Shown piece by piece: positions 27,319 through 35,737 of a DNA stretch of 64,000 nt (the first letter of the stretch is position 1; each line of letters starts with the position of its first letter). The notes beneath the pieces are model-generated. The model ran no database searches, was not told the DNA's origin, and worked only from the letters and a program-made list of their open reading frames with translations. A program made the translations under genes and the position numbers. Origin of the DNA: Bacteroidetes bacterium 2013_40CM_41_45. Lineage in GTDB: Bacteria; Bacteroidota; Bacteroidia; AKYH767-A; 2013-40CM-41-45. The stretch lies in the NCBI GenBank assembly GCA_002215675.1, contig NGFH01000004.1:248001-312000 (forward strand), read 5' to 3'.

Positions 27319-27326
27319 CAAAGTTA
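27319..27326 (-). promoter_or_regulatory. -7 promoter element of ccmE
   Basis: On the minus strand TAACTTTG (followed by C) matches the TAnnTTTGC consensus exactly, 26 bp before the ccmE ATG. No convincing -33 box was seen at the usual distance. It lies between the ccmE start and the GxxExxY element. Confidence 0.45.
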
Positions 27327-27364
27327 GCAAGAAACCGGAAGCAGGGATGAAGGGGTAATAGACT

Positions 27365-27846
27365 GTCTGAACCAGGATTCAGGTGATTACAGGATTAGCC
27401 GGATTAAATTTTGGGTTAATCAACCGCTTAAACTGCAAACTCTTTGCGCCAAAATTCAGGAGCAAGCCTATCTCAAGATTATACGCTTCAAGATAATTTT
27501 TGGCTTGCGCCATGTGCACATCTTCTAATTGGACAAGTGCTTTCAGCTCGACACTTATTTTTTCTTCGACAAGGAAATCAGCCCTACGTGTACCGATATT
27601 TTTTCCCTTGTAGTAAATGGGCATTTCATATTCGCGCTCAAAAGAAATATGCTGTTCGTACATTTCTATTTCCAGCGCCCGTTGATAGATGACTTCCTGG
27701 AACCCATTTCCCAACTGACTATGAACTTCCATTGCACATCCAATAATTTTTCCGGTGAGCTCAGAATACTTCATTGTCTCAATCTGCGTCATGAGTTTAT
27801 TTTTTAATCCCGCGAATCTACAAATCCGCTAAATCATGGTTCAGAC
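27365..27846. mobile_element. 482-bp element: GxxExxY gene within 44-bp inverted repeats
   Basis: The left end (27365-27408) and the inverse of the right end (27846-27803) both start GTCTGAACCA and end GGATTAAA. They are 44 bp each with about 34 identities and no gaps. Inside each arm GATT recurs at steps of 9, 8 and 9 bases. The arms enclose one gene of the GxxExxY family. The right end overlaps the stop codon of mlaD (TAG then TCTGAACC), so the element abuts mlaD exactly. No transposase and no clear target duplication were found. Confidence 0.75.
27379..27792 (-). CDS. GxxExxY family protein (PDDEXK-type nuclease fold)
   Basis: A 137-residue protein with the family signature G30-x2-E33-x2-Y36 inside LGNGFQEVIYQRAL. 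A PDDEXK-like core reads ADFLV (Asp72) followed by VELKA (Glu82-x-Lys84), the arrangement of divalent-metal nucleases. The role of this widespread family is not established. The last residues (NPANPVIT and the stop) are encoded by the inverted repeat that bounds the element, and the N-terminus starts just inside the other repeat. It sits between mlaD and ccmE and probably interrupts an otherwise continuous operon. A second start at Met7 is possible. Confidence 0.88.
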   Translation of the reverse strand: MTQIETMKYSELTGKIIGCAMEVHSQLGNGFQEVIYQRALEIEMYEQHISFEREYEMPIYYKGKNIGTRRADFLVEEKISVELKALVQLEDVHMAQAKNYLEAYNLEIGLLLNFGAKSLQFKRLINPKFNPANPVIT

Positions 27847-28841
27847 TACTTTTTCTTCGGCTCTGTTTTCTTTTTACCGCCACCGAAGCTAACCACAGAA
27901 AAATTGATATAGCGTTTTGGATTTTCTTTCATGTCTTTCATCAGGGCGCTTAAGCTTGACGCGGCATTGCTAAGGTTATTGTAAAGCGAATCGTTGTTAG
28001 CAAGCAAGCCCAGGGAGCCCTCGCCCCGGTTTATTTTTCCAAGAATCTTAGCCGTCTCCTCCAGTGATTTCCTTGTGGACGCAAGCGTGCCGGCAAGGTT
28101 GGCGCGGGCAAGCGTATCGGATATGGCAGAAAAATTATTAATGGCTGCGCTTATTTTGTCATTGTTCTTGTTGATGTTGTCGGTGATGGAACGGAGGTTT
28201 TTAAGGATTCCTCCAATGTTGGTCTGCTGTGCACCAAGCAGTGTGTCGAGGTTGGATGAAATGCTCTCAACAGAACGCAGCGTTTTCGAAATGCTGGCAA
28301 ACGACTTTTTTAAGTTCTCCCTCGTGGTATCGTTGAAAACGCTTTGAAAAATCACCAGCACCGAATCCATTGAAGAAAGCAGCGTTTCTGCTTTTTCTTT
28401 TATGGGAGCTACCTGCGTACTAATATCTTCAGCAAAGCTGCTCTGGTTATCGGCAATCACGGTGTCACCATCTGCGGCAGGTATAGTTTCACTGCTTAAA
28501 ATAATGCGCACAGATTTGGCGCCCAGCAAATCGGTATTGTAAATCTGTGCGGTAGATTTTTTTGGAATGGAAACGTTTCGGTCTATGTGAAACGTTACCA
28601 GAATTCTCCCACTGTTGTCGGGTATAATATTCAGGTAACGAACGGTTCCTATTTTCAACCCGTTCAGCATAACGTTATTGGAAGGAATCAGCCCGTCAAC
28701 ATGAGTATAGATGGCATACAGGCGGGTTTCGCGGGTAAAAAAATCCTTGCCCTTCAGAAAATTAATTCCCCATACAAGGACGGCAATGCCGGAAACCACG
28801 ATGATACCTGTCTTTACTTCATTGGAGAGCTTGAACTTCAT
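27846..28841 (-). CDS. mlaD: MlaD/MCE-domain protein, phospholipid-transport substrate-binding subunit
   Basis: 331 residues: one N-terminal membrane anchor (about 12-31, TGIIVVSGIAVLVWGINFLKG), an MCE domain near 38-115 (HVDGLIPSNNVMLNGLKIGTV, then IPKKSTAQIYNTDLLGAKSVRI), and a long helical coiled C-terminal region ending in a lysine-rich tail. MCE proteins form hexameric rings that pass phospholipids between the membranes. The partner permease and ATPase are not adjacent. It follows the amidase gene, a linkage that I recall from other Bacteroidota. Its TAG stop is shared with the right end of the GxxExxY element, so the last codons could have been altered by that insertion. Confidence 0.93.
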   Translation of the reverse strand: MKFKLSNEVKTGIIVVSGIAVLVWGINFLKGKDFFTRETRLYAIYTHVDGLIPSNNVMLNGLKIGTVRYLNIIPDNSGRILVTFHIDRNVSIPKKSTAQIYNTDLLGAKSVRIILSSETIPAADGDTVIADNQSSFAEDISTQVAPIKEKAETLLSSMDSVLVIFQSVFNDTTRENLKKSFASISKTLRSVESISSNLDTLLGAQQTNIGGILKNLRSITDNINKNNDKISAAINNFSAISDTLARANLAGTLASTRKSLEETAKILGKINRGEGSLGLLANNDSLYNNLSNAASSLSALMKDMKENPKRYINFSVVSFGGGKKKTEPKKK

Positions 28842-28850
28842 GGGTTGCAG

Positions 28851-28939
28851 TTATAAGTTATACGTTATAAGTTATACGAAAAAATGTACATGCATAAAAG
28901 CATATAACATATGACATATAACGTATAACGTATAACGTC
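28851..28939. repeat. Inverted heptad array between amidase and mlaD
   Basis: The left arm is four exact heptamers (TTATAAG, TTATACG, TTATAAG, TTATACG). A core of about 22 nt rich in ATG/CAT follows. The right arm is five or more inverse heptamers (CATATAA, CATATGA, CATATAA, CGTATAA, CGTATAA). The arms could pair into a long hairpin. No reading frame lies in the core. The array occupies most of the 112-bp gap. Confidence 0.85.
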
Positions 28940-28953
28940 TTTGTGGGGCGAAA

Positions 28954-30618
28954 TTAATTCTTTTCCAACAACATCTTCGCTTCTTTCAGCGTGATGCGTG
29001 TGCCGTTATGATAGGCAACTACAAAAGCACCGTCAAAGCCGGCAGCGCGAAGCTGGTTTTGCCGCGCAATGGCTTCATTAAGTGCGGAATATTTTCCGGT
29101 CATGTATTTATACATGCCGTTTACATTTTCTGAAACAATATTTTTTTCGCCTTTAAAAAGAGGATTCGTTTCATTAAGAAGTTTTCCTGAAGTGGCAATC
29201 TGAACGGTGAAATAAACTTCAGCCGCATCGCTCACAGGTTTATGAACTTCTTTGGTTATTTCCGGCCTCGGCTGTTTTATTTTGACAACAGTATTCACAA
29301 CCGGAGGTTTAGCCACAGTAGTTTCGGCAACAGGAGTGGGAACTTTCTCTGCAAGCTTTGCCTTTGCCATCGTGTCCCTTTGCGGCTTGACAGGTATGGT
29401 CTCAGCAGAAGACACAGGAACCTTTTCTGTAAGTTTTGTTTTTGCAACTGTATCCCATTGCGGTTTAACGGCAGTAGATTCCGCCTGTACCGGAACTTTT
29501 TCTATGGGCATTTTTAATTTAGCTGCTGTATCTCTCTGCGGTTTAACGGCAGTGGTTTCAACGACAGGTGCCGGAACTTTGTCAGCGAGCTTTGCTTTAA
29601 CCACCGTATCTCTTTGTGGTTTAACGGCGGTAGATTCGGCAGCAGCTACCGGAGTCTTTTCTACAGGTGGTTTTGCCACCGATTTTTTGAGCTCTTCCCT
29701 GGGCTGGGGCGGCTTAACTGCTTCCGGCCTTGGTTCCGGTACTTTTGCTTCCTCAACGGGTGAGGTATCTGCCAGGACAGGCAGAGGAGCGCTGATTTTT
29801 TCTGAAGTATCCTTAGCAGGTTCTTTTTTCGTTTCCGAAGGAGTTGGAGCAGCAGTTCCAATACTGTTTCTATATTTTGAAAATGCATTAAAAAGCGAGA
29901 AGGCAAGCTTCTCCTGTCCTTCCTTGCTTAATAGGTAGCGCTCTTCAGCAGGGTTAGTCAAAAAGCCGGTTTCGATAAGTAAACTGGGCATGGTGGTTTT
30001 ATAAAGGACAAGAAACCCCGCCTGCTTCACCCCGCGATTATTCCGCCCGGCAAACTCAGATGTTTCCATCTGAACAAGGGTAGAAATTTTTAAACTCTGT
30101 TCCAGGAAAGCATTCTGGTACAAGGTGAAAATAATATTCCCTTCAGGCGAATCGGGGTCGAACCCATCGTATTTGGTTTTGTAATCTTTTTCCAAAAGCA
30201 CAACGGAGTTTTCCCTTTTTGAAACGGCAAGATTTTCTTCCGTCCGGTGCAGCCCCATTACGTAAGTTTCTACACCATACGCTGCCCTTGCACCTGAATT
30301 GCAATGGATGCTGATGAATAAATCTGCATGGTTGCTGTTGGCAACGGCAGCACGTTCATCCAGTCCCAGGAACACATCGGTCTTACGCGTATAGACGACC
30401 TTAATATCTTTAAAATTGTCGCTGATAAATTTTCCGAACTTTAGTGCAACAGCAAGCGTCACATCCTTTTCTTTGGCATGAGAGCCCAGGCAGCCGCTGT
30501 CGTGCCCGCCATGGCCGGCATCAATCACTACGGTTGTAATACCTTTTCCTCTTATCCGTTGATGGGTGAATGAAGTAAGAAAAACCAGCCCACACAACAG
30601 CATCAACATCCGGAACAT
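28954..30618 (-). CDS. N-acetylmuramoyl-L-alanine amidase with SPOR-like C-terminus
   Basis: About 554 residues from the ATG at 30618; a start at 30666 is possible but would move the signal peptide (MLMLLCGLVFLTSFTHQ) inward. Amidase_3 domain: VVIDAGHGGHDSGCLG (first zinc His), the KEKD glutamate, LFISIHCNSG (second His) and LLIETGFLTNPAEE (catalytic Glu). It cleaves the amide between muramic acid and the peptide in the periplasm. A long linker of Pro/Lys/Ala-rich repeats of about 26 residues follows. The last 85 residues (YFTVQIATSG to ARQNQLRAAGFDGAFVVAYHNG) resemble a SPOR-type module and share their ending with the protein at 62.5 kb. It is divergent from lptD. Confidence 0.93.
   Translation of the reverse strand: MFRMLMLLCGLVFLTSFTHQRIRGKGITTVVIDAGHGGHDSGCLGSHAKEKDVTLAVALKFGKFISDNFKDIKVVYTRKTDVFLGLDERAAVANSNHADLFISIHCNSGARAAYGVETYVMGLHRTEENLAVSKRENSVVLLEKDYKTKYDGFDPDSPEGNIIFTLYQNAFLEQSLKISTLVQMETSEFAGRNNRGVKQAGFLVLYKTTMPSLLIETGFLTNPAEERYLLSKEGQEKLAFSLFNAFSKYRNSIGTAAPTPSETKKEPAKDTSEKISAPLPVLADTSPVEEAKVPEPRPEAVKPPQPREELKKSVAKPPVEKTPVAAAESTAVKPQRDTVVKAKLADKVPAPVVETTAVKPQRDTAAKLKMPIEKVPVQAESTAVKPQWDTVAKTKLTEKVPVSSAETIPVKPQRDTMAKAKLAEKVPTPVAETTVAKPPVVNTVVKIKQPRPEITKEVHKPVSDAAEVYFTVQIATSGKLLNETNPLFKGEKNIVSENVNGMYKYMTGKYSALNEAIARQNQLRAAGFDGAFVVAYHNGTRITLKEAKMLLEKN
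29290..29690 (-). repeat. Coding repeats in the amidase linker
   Basis: Four to five copies of a roughly 26-residue unit of the form E(S/T)TAVKPQRDTVxKxKLxEKVPxP follow one another, giving DNA repeats of about 78 bp. The units have diverged by single substitutions (for example PQWDT in one copy). They form a positively charged, proline-rich spacer likely to span peptidoglycan between the catalytic and C-terminal domains. Confidence 0.8.
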
Positions 30619-30645
30619 GTTCACAACGTTTCCTGTTTTTTTATT

Positions 30646-30653
30646 TAGCTTTG
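30646..30653 (+). promoter_or_regulatory. -7 promoter element of lptD
   Basis: TAGCTTTG matches TAnnTTTG exactly and lies 35 bp before the TTG at 30689. A promoter here could not serve starts at 30566 or 30617, so it supports the downstream start for lptD. No good -33 box was found. Confidence 0.4.
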
Positions 30654-30688
30654 GACGCAACCACATAAAAAGAAAAAACTTTTTTCCA

Positions 30689-33238
30689 TTGTTTCGGAGA
30701 ATTTCCCCCTACCTGTTCCTTTTTCTTTCTTCTACTGCCTGTTGTTACGGTAAGGTTACAGCAAAGGGCATTTTATTTTCTAATAGTCAAACAATATACA
30801 CACTGGCAGGGGAATTAACACGTGAAGACACCATCCCGATGCGGGATACTCTCAAAAAAGAAAGCGATTCTGACGCACTGCGCTCGCAAGTCAAGTATTC
30901 AGCCAAAGACACTATACGGTTTGATGTTACCCAGAATAAGGTTTTTCTGTACCGCGGGGCGGAGATTACATACGAAAATATGAACCTGAAGGCGGGGCGG
31001 ATTGAAATTGACTGGGAAACCCATACTCTTTTTGCCGAGGGAATCAAAGACAGTTTGGGCAACATGACTGAACTCCCTGTTTTTACCCAGGATAACCAGA
31101 ACTTTACTGCCCATACGATGCGCTACAATTTCGATACGAAGAAGGGAAAGATAACGTATGCAAGAACAAAAGAAGGGGAGGGATACATTCACGGTGAAAC
31201 GGTTAAGCGCGATTCCACCAATGACCTTTTTATCCGCAATGGCAAATACACCACCTGCGACCTTGACACACCTCATTATTATATAGCTTCAAACAGGCTG
31301 CGCATCATCAACCAGAAAAAAGTTGTAACGGGCCCGGCCTATCTCGTCATCGAAAATGTGCCTACACCTTTGGTGATTCCATTCGGTTTTTTTCCGAACA
31401 AAAAAGGCAGAAGCTCAGGTATTATTTTTCCATCGTATGGTGAATCCGGGGCCCAGGGATTTTTTCTGCAGCACCTGGGATATTACTTCGGCTTCAGCGA
31501 TTACGTTGTTGCTGCTCTTACCAGTGATATTTACACGCAGGGAAGTTACCTGGTAAACGTCTCGTCCGATTATGCAAGGCGGTACCGCTTTCGAGGAAAC
31601 CTGCGGGCCAATTATTCAGTTACCAAAATCAGCGAACCGGAACTAAGCGATTACTCCGAGCACAAAGATTTCCTGGTCAACTGGACGCACTCGCAAGACC
31701 CCAAAGCTAATCCCGGCAGTAACTTCAGCGCCAGCGTTCAATTCGGCACCGGTACCTTTTACAGAAACAATCTTTCAAGCCCTAATAATTTTCTTGGCAA
31801 TACTTACAGTTCATCTATAAGTTATTCGCGTATTTGGGCCGGCACGCCTTTTTCTCTTTCATCGGCTTTAAGACATAGCCAAAACTCGCTGACGAGAGAC
31901 ATACAAGTAAGCGCACCGGATGTCTCATTCAATATAGCCCGCATCGAACCATTTAAAAATAAAAACAGGATAGGAGAGGAGAAGTGGTTTGAAAAAATAG
32001 GAGCCAGTTATTCCATGCATGCGCTCAACACTATCTCTACCAAAGACTCGCTGCTTTTTAAAAAAGAGTCGCTGGATAAACTGAGCAATGGCATTCAGCA
32101 CACCATCCCGGTAAGCACTTCATTCAGGGTGTTAAAGTTTTTTAACCTGGCGCCTGCCGCCAATTACACAGAGCGGTGGTATTTCCGCACCATAGAAAAG
32201 CATTTTGATGCCGACTCGATGCGCGTGGATATAGATACAGCCCGGCATTTTTCTGCAGAGCGCGATTATTCATTCTCCGCTTCCATGAGCACGCACGTTT
32301 ACGGGATGTTCCTGTTTAAAAAATCACCGGTGGCTGCCTTACGGCATGTGCTGACCCCTTCCATCGGTTTCTCTTATCACCCTGATTTTTCGGCAGAACA
32401 TTTTGGTTATTACAAAAAGGCAGTTATGGATTCTTTAGGCAATCAAAGATTGTACTCCATTTACGAGGGACAGATTTTTGGAGGCCCCGAGATGGGTAAA
32501 TCGGGCACGGTATCTTTTGCGTTGGATAATAACCTTGAGATGAAAGTGAGGACGCAAACCGATACGGGTATGGCGCTGAAAAAAATTAAGCTGCTGGAGA
32601 GCTTGTCATTTTCAACGGGATATAACCTTGCGGCTGATTCATTGCAGTGGCAGCAGATTAATGTAAACGGCAGAACTACTTTATTTGACAAGGCGAATTT
32701 AAGTTTTGGTGCATCGTTTGACCCGTATGTAGTTAATGGTAAGGGTACTCATATTAATCGTACAGAATTTGATGTTAACAAACGTATCGGACGTCTCACT
32801 TCTGCCACTGCAGCAATTTCCGCCGGCATTACTTCGGTAAAAAATGACGAGAAGAAAAAAAAGATGAAAGAGCAAAATCTCAATCCCGAAGATTATATTG
32901 ACTTTACCGTACCCTGGTCGCTCAACATAAGTTACACTCTTAACTACAGCAAACGGAGTGACTTTGAGGAAGCGTCAACGAATCAGAATGTAAGTTTTAG
33001 CGGAGACATTTCTCTTACACAACGCTGGAAAATTGGCTATTCATCGGGCTACGATTTCAAGGTGCATGAGTTTACATATTCCTCGTTTTCCTTTTACCGC
33101 GACATGCACTGCTGGGAAATGCGCCTCACCTGGATTCCTTATGGCTTTCAGCAGAGTTACAGTTTCCAGATTAATGTAAAATCGTCTATACTCCAGGATT
33201 TAAAGCTCACCAAGAGAAATGGTATTAATGACAGGTGA
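30689..33238 (+). CDS. lptD: LPS-assembly outer-membrane protein LptD
   Basis: Outer-membrane protein that receives LPS from the periplasmic Lpt bridge and inserts it in the outer leaflet. An N-terminal jellyroll (OstA/LptA-like, IRFDVTQNKVFLYRGAEITYENMNLKAGRIEIDW) is followed by a large beta-barrel rich in alternating aromatic residues, ending with SYSFQINVKSSI. The frame is open back to 30566, but the TTG at 30689 gives a clean signal peptide (RRISPYLFLFLSSTACCYG) and avoids overlap with the divergent amidase. ATG at 30617 is the alternative. The product is about 849 residues. kdsC and waaA in this window belong to the same LPS pathway. The stop touches a palindromic repeat. Confidence 0.9.
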   Translation: MFRRISPYLFLFLSSTACCYGKVTAKGILFSNSQTIYTLAGELTREDTIPMRDTLKKESDSDALRSQVKYSAKDTIRFDVTQNKVFLYRGAEITYENMNLKAGRIEIDWETHTLFAEGIKDSLGNMTELPVFTQDNQNFTAHTMRYNFDTKKGKITYARTKEGEGYIHGETVKRDSTNDLFIRNGKYTTCDLDTPHYYIASNRLRIINQKKVVTGPAYLVIENVPTPLVIPFGFFPNKKGRSSGIIFPSYGESGAQGFFLQHLGYYFGFSDYVVAALTSDIYTQGSYLVNVSSDYARRYRFRGNLRANYSVTKISEPELSDYSEHKDFLVNWTHSQDPKANPGSNFSASVQFGTGTFYRNNLSSPNNFLGNTYSSSISYSRIWAGTPFSLSSALRHSQNSLTRDIQVSAPDVSFNIARIEPFKNKNRIGEEKWFEKIGASYSMHALNTISTKDSLLFKKESLDKLSNGIQHTIPVSTSFRVLKFFNLAPAANYTERWYFRTIEKHFDADSMRVDIDTARHFSAERDYSFSASMSTHVYGMFLFKKSPVAALRHVLTPSIGFSYHPDFSAEHFGYYKKAVMDSLGNQRLYSIYEGQIFGGPEMGKSGTVSFALDNNLEMKVRTQTDTGMALKKIKLLESLSFSTGYNLAADSLQWQQINVNGRTTLFDKANLSFGASFDPYVVNGKGTHINRTEFDVNKRIGRLTSATAAISAGITSVKNDEKKKKMKEQNLNPEDYIDFTVPWSLNISYTLNYSKRSDFEEASTNQNVSFSGDISLTQRWKIGYSSGYDFKVHEFTYSSFSFYRDMHCWEMRLTWIPYGFQQSYSFQINVKSSILQDLKLTKRNGINDR

Positions 33239-33332
33239 CCCCTGACTCCTAAAGGGGAACCTGTTACTTTAGATTGTGGCAAGAAAAACTTTGCCAGCGC
33301 TAAGCCCCCTTTAGGGGATTTAGGGGTTAAAC
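33236..33332. repeat. Palindromic CCCTTTAGGGG-type repeat (noncoding copy 1)
   Basis: Between lptD and the convergent TPR gene. A short left unit (CTGACTCCTAAAGGGGAAC) and a right unit (CCCCCTTTAGGGGATTTAGGGG) can each fold, and they flank about 50 bp with AAAACTTTGCC-like sequence. The same pair of units occurs at 46468-46543, and similar single units occur inside purH. Confidence 0.75.
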
Positions 33333-33345
33333 TAGCAATGACCTA

Positions 33346-34377
33346 TTATGGAGACAGGCGCCTTATTCCTTCACCGAGTTTACTTTTATATTTAAAATCA
33401 TCGTATGACTTTTTAGAAGCGATGGCTTTGTATATCTGTGCGGCTCCGCGGTAATCTTCCATATTTTCCAATATACGGGCGTGAATAAATTGGAGGTATA
33501 AGCGGCCCTCCAAATCAATTCCGCGTGTGAGGTAGAAAAAAGTCAGCAAGTGTTCCTGCGGTGTAAGCCGCGCAAAAATGCTGTCCAGTGTTTCATCGTC
33601 AGAATAATAAGTGTCATTGACGATCTGCATCCTCTCGATGAGCGATATCGTATCTCCATTAGTCCTCATTTCGTTCACCATAGTTATGATTTCCGGTTCA
33701 TATTCCAGGCTGGTGTTGCCGTTGCGGTATGCCCACAGGGTGAGCTTGCGCAGAAATTTTCCTTCTCTTCCATCTGCCCGGGCCAATTCAAAATGCTTTT
33801 TTGCCCCGGCAATATTTTCGTTGCCGCCTTCGGGAAAAAGTATCCAGAAACCCCACATGGCATGCGCATACACATTAACGGAATCGGCTTTGAGCGCTTC
33901 CCTGAAATTTTCTTCCACGTTTACATTCCGTTGTCCATCCCTGAACTTCAGGAAATTTGCCCAACCGATGTGAGCGAGCACATCGGCTTTCTCTTTGCCT
34001 TGAGCCGTTGCTGCTCTTTGTTGAAGCGCAGGTAAAAGTTTATCTGCTACGTCTGAAACTTTATTTTCTCCCTGCATGATGCCCAGGTGGATGTTGCGCA
34101 GCCAAATCATCGCTGTGTTCGCCCGTTCTGACTGCACCTCCGGCCAGGAAGGCCTGATGACTACGGCTTTTTCAAGCATTTTCCATGCACCCTCATAATC
34201 GGCCGAATCATTCAACATGCGCGCAGCGGCAACCAGCGATTTAACTTTTTCGTTTTCATCCTGCCATCTGAGATAAAATTTAATCCCCTCGTTAATGCCG
34301 ATTATTAAACCGATAATGGCACAAGCAATGAATATCCAATTCAGGAATTTTTTTTCTGCTTTTCCAAGCCTGTTCAT
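33346..34377 (-). CDS. Membrane-anchored tetratricopeptide-like protein
   Basis: 343 residues. One N-terminal membrane segment (about 14-32, NWIFIACAIIGLIIGINEGIKF) is followed by an all-helical region. Several helix pairs look like TPR units (for example SLVAAARMLNDSADYEGAWKMLEKAVVIRPSWPEVQSERA, and later ENFREALKADSVNVYAHAMWGFW and ILENMEDYRGAAQIYKAIA). It is likely a scaffold at the membrane with its bulk in the periplasm or cytoplasm. The orientation was not determined. I do not recognise a named family. The gene is convergent with lptD across the palindromic repeat and starts about 60 bp from the end of homoserine dehydrogenase. Confidence 0.85.
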   Translation of the reverse strand: MNRLGKAEKKFLNWIFIACAIIGLIIGINEGIKFYLRWQDENEKVKSLVAAARMLNDSADYEGAWKMLEKAVVIRPSWPEVQSERANTAMIWLRNIHLGIMQGENKVSDVADKLLPALQQRAATAQGKEKADVLAHIGWANFLKFRDGQRNVNVEENFREALKADSVNVYAHAMWGFWILFPEGGNENIAGAKKHFELARADGREGKFLRKLTLWAYRNGNTSLEYEPEIITMVNEMRTNGDTISLIERMQIVNDTYYSDDETLDSIFARLTPQEHLLTFFYLTRGIDLEGRLYLQFIHARILENMEDYRGAAQIYKAIASKKSYDDFKYKSKLGEGIRRLSP

Positions 34378-34451
34378 TGCAATAAAATTAATGCTTTATT
34401 GCAAAAGCATCAAGCTTTTATCTTGTGCTGGCACGGGTTGACAATTTCAGT

Positions 34452-35726
34452 TCAATTGGAAACAAGGTTACTTAATCTTCCCAAATGTTTTCTTTTTACC
34501 GTTTCGCCAATGGCTGTTGGTATTCCGTCCCTTTTTACAATTTCAAACAGCACAATTGATGTGGCTGCATTTTTTCTTCCGGCAATTTCTTTCAAATGTT
34601 TTAATGAAATAGTGCCAACAATAAAACCTGATTCATAATTGAGATAACATTCGTTTATTTCTTCAAAATATCTTTTAAACTCATGACCATATTCCAAATC
34701 ATGCCTCAAAAATACTTTGAGGATGATTGTTGCATCTGACGCCAATGTTTCTATTTGATTAAGTTTTTTGTATTCGTAACGGTAATCGTAACTCAAAGCC
34801 GAAATATCAGACACCACGGCTGATGCAGTTGGATAAGCACCTGCGCCTTTACCTGAAAAAAATTGTGTATCACTGAAATATGATTTAGTTTTTATTCCGT
34901 TGAAAACATCATCAACCGAAAACAATTTATCATTTTTGTGAACGAACTTTGGCAGAACAAAAGCATTGATTTTTCCATTTTCTGTTTTTTCAGAGTATGC
35001 TACCAATTTTATTTTTAAACCTTTTTCACGAGCATAATTCAATTCCAACTCCCCCAGTTTGTCTATCCCGAGATTGTAAATTTCTTCTGGCTTTGTAATC
35101 ACACCGAATGCATGTGCAATTAAAATCAGTAATTTATATTTTGCATCAAACCCACCTGTGTCCAATACGGGATTGGTTTCTGCATATCCTTTTTGCTGTG
35201 CATCTTTTAGTGCTTCTTCGTAAGAAATATTTTCTTCTGCTGTTTTTGTTAGAATGTAATTGGTAGAACCATTCACGATTCCCTCAATAGATTCCAGCAA
35301 ATCGTTATCATAATATTCTTCCAGGTTGCGAATGATGGGAATACTTGCACAACAAGCAGCCTCATACAGCAAGGGCACATTGTGCTGCCTTTGCAATTGA
35401 AGTAATTCTGCAAAATGTTCGGCAATCATTTTTTTGTTTGCAGTTACCACCGCCTTACCGTTTTGCAAAGCTGCTTTTACAATTTCAAAAGCAGCATCAG
35501 CATCATCAATTAATTCTACCACGGTATTAATTTCTTCATCAAATAAAATTTCATCTTTATCAAAAGTGAAATGTTCTGAAGGAATTTGCCGCTGCTTGTT
35601 TTTATCCTTAATACAAATGCGTTTGATGTTTGCTTTTAGTCCGGGTGTTTTTTGTAAAACTTCATATAACCCATAACCCACGCATCCGAAGCCGAATAAT
35701 CCTATGTTTAAATTTTTTCTGCTCAC
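34452..35726 (-). CDS. hom: Homoserine dehydrogenase
   Basis: Reduces aspartate semialdehyde to homoserine, the branch point to methionine and threonine. The 424 residues begin with an NAD(P)-binding Rossmann motif (NIGLFGFGCVGYGLYEVL). The catalytic region has TANKKMIAEH, CCASIPIIRNLEEYY, GIVNGSTNYILTK and the GYAETNPVLDTGGFDAKYKLLILIAHAF block with the acid and lysine typical of the family. It is the single-function type without an aspartate kinase domain; the C-terminal 80 residues could be an ACT-like tail. The start is GTG at 35726. It lies 11 bp after the trans-sulfuration gene and is therefore under the SAM riboswitch, consistent with a methionine-supply role. Confidence 0.95.
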   Translation of the reverse strand: MSRKNLNIGLFGFGCVGYGLYEVLQKTPGLKANIKRICIKDKNKQRQIPSEHFTFDKDEILFDEEINTVVELIDDADAAFEIVKAALQNGKAVVTANKKMIAEHFAELLQLQRQHNVPLLYEAACCASIPIIRNLEEYYDNDLLESIEGIVNGSTNYILTKTAEENISYEEALKDAQQKGYAETNPVLDTGGFDAKYKLLILIAHAFGVITKPEEIYNLGIDKLGELELNYAREKGLKIKLVAYSEKTENGKINAFVLPKFVHKNDKLFSVDDVFNGIKTKSYFSDTQFFSGKGAGAYPTASAVVSDISALSYDYRYEYKKLNQIETLASDATIILKVFLRHDLEYGHEFKRYFEEINECYLNYESGFIVGTISLKHLKEIAGRKNAATSIVLFEIVKRDGIPTAIGETVKRKHLGRLSNLVSN

Positions 35727-35737
35727 TGTTTTATTTT

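Noticed and set aside
28851-28939. Heptad arrays considered as CRISPR or as a replication iteron set
   Set aside because: Units are 7 nt and contiguous without spacers, and there is no dnaA or rep gene or DnaA-box cluster nearby.
29252-29938. A 228-codon frame on the plus strand opposite the amidase
   Set aside because: It is the mirror of the repetitive Pro/Lys-rich linker and gives a Thr/Val/Ser-rich repeat with no start context; it overlaps the real gene fully.
30566-30688. N-terminal extension of lptD from 30566
   Set aside because: It overlaps the divergent amidase gene, would precede a clean signal peptide with 41 odd residues, and an exact promoter word lies inside it at 30646-30653.
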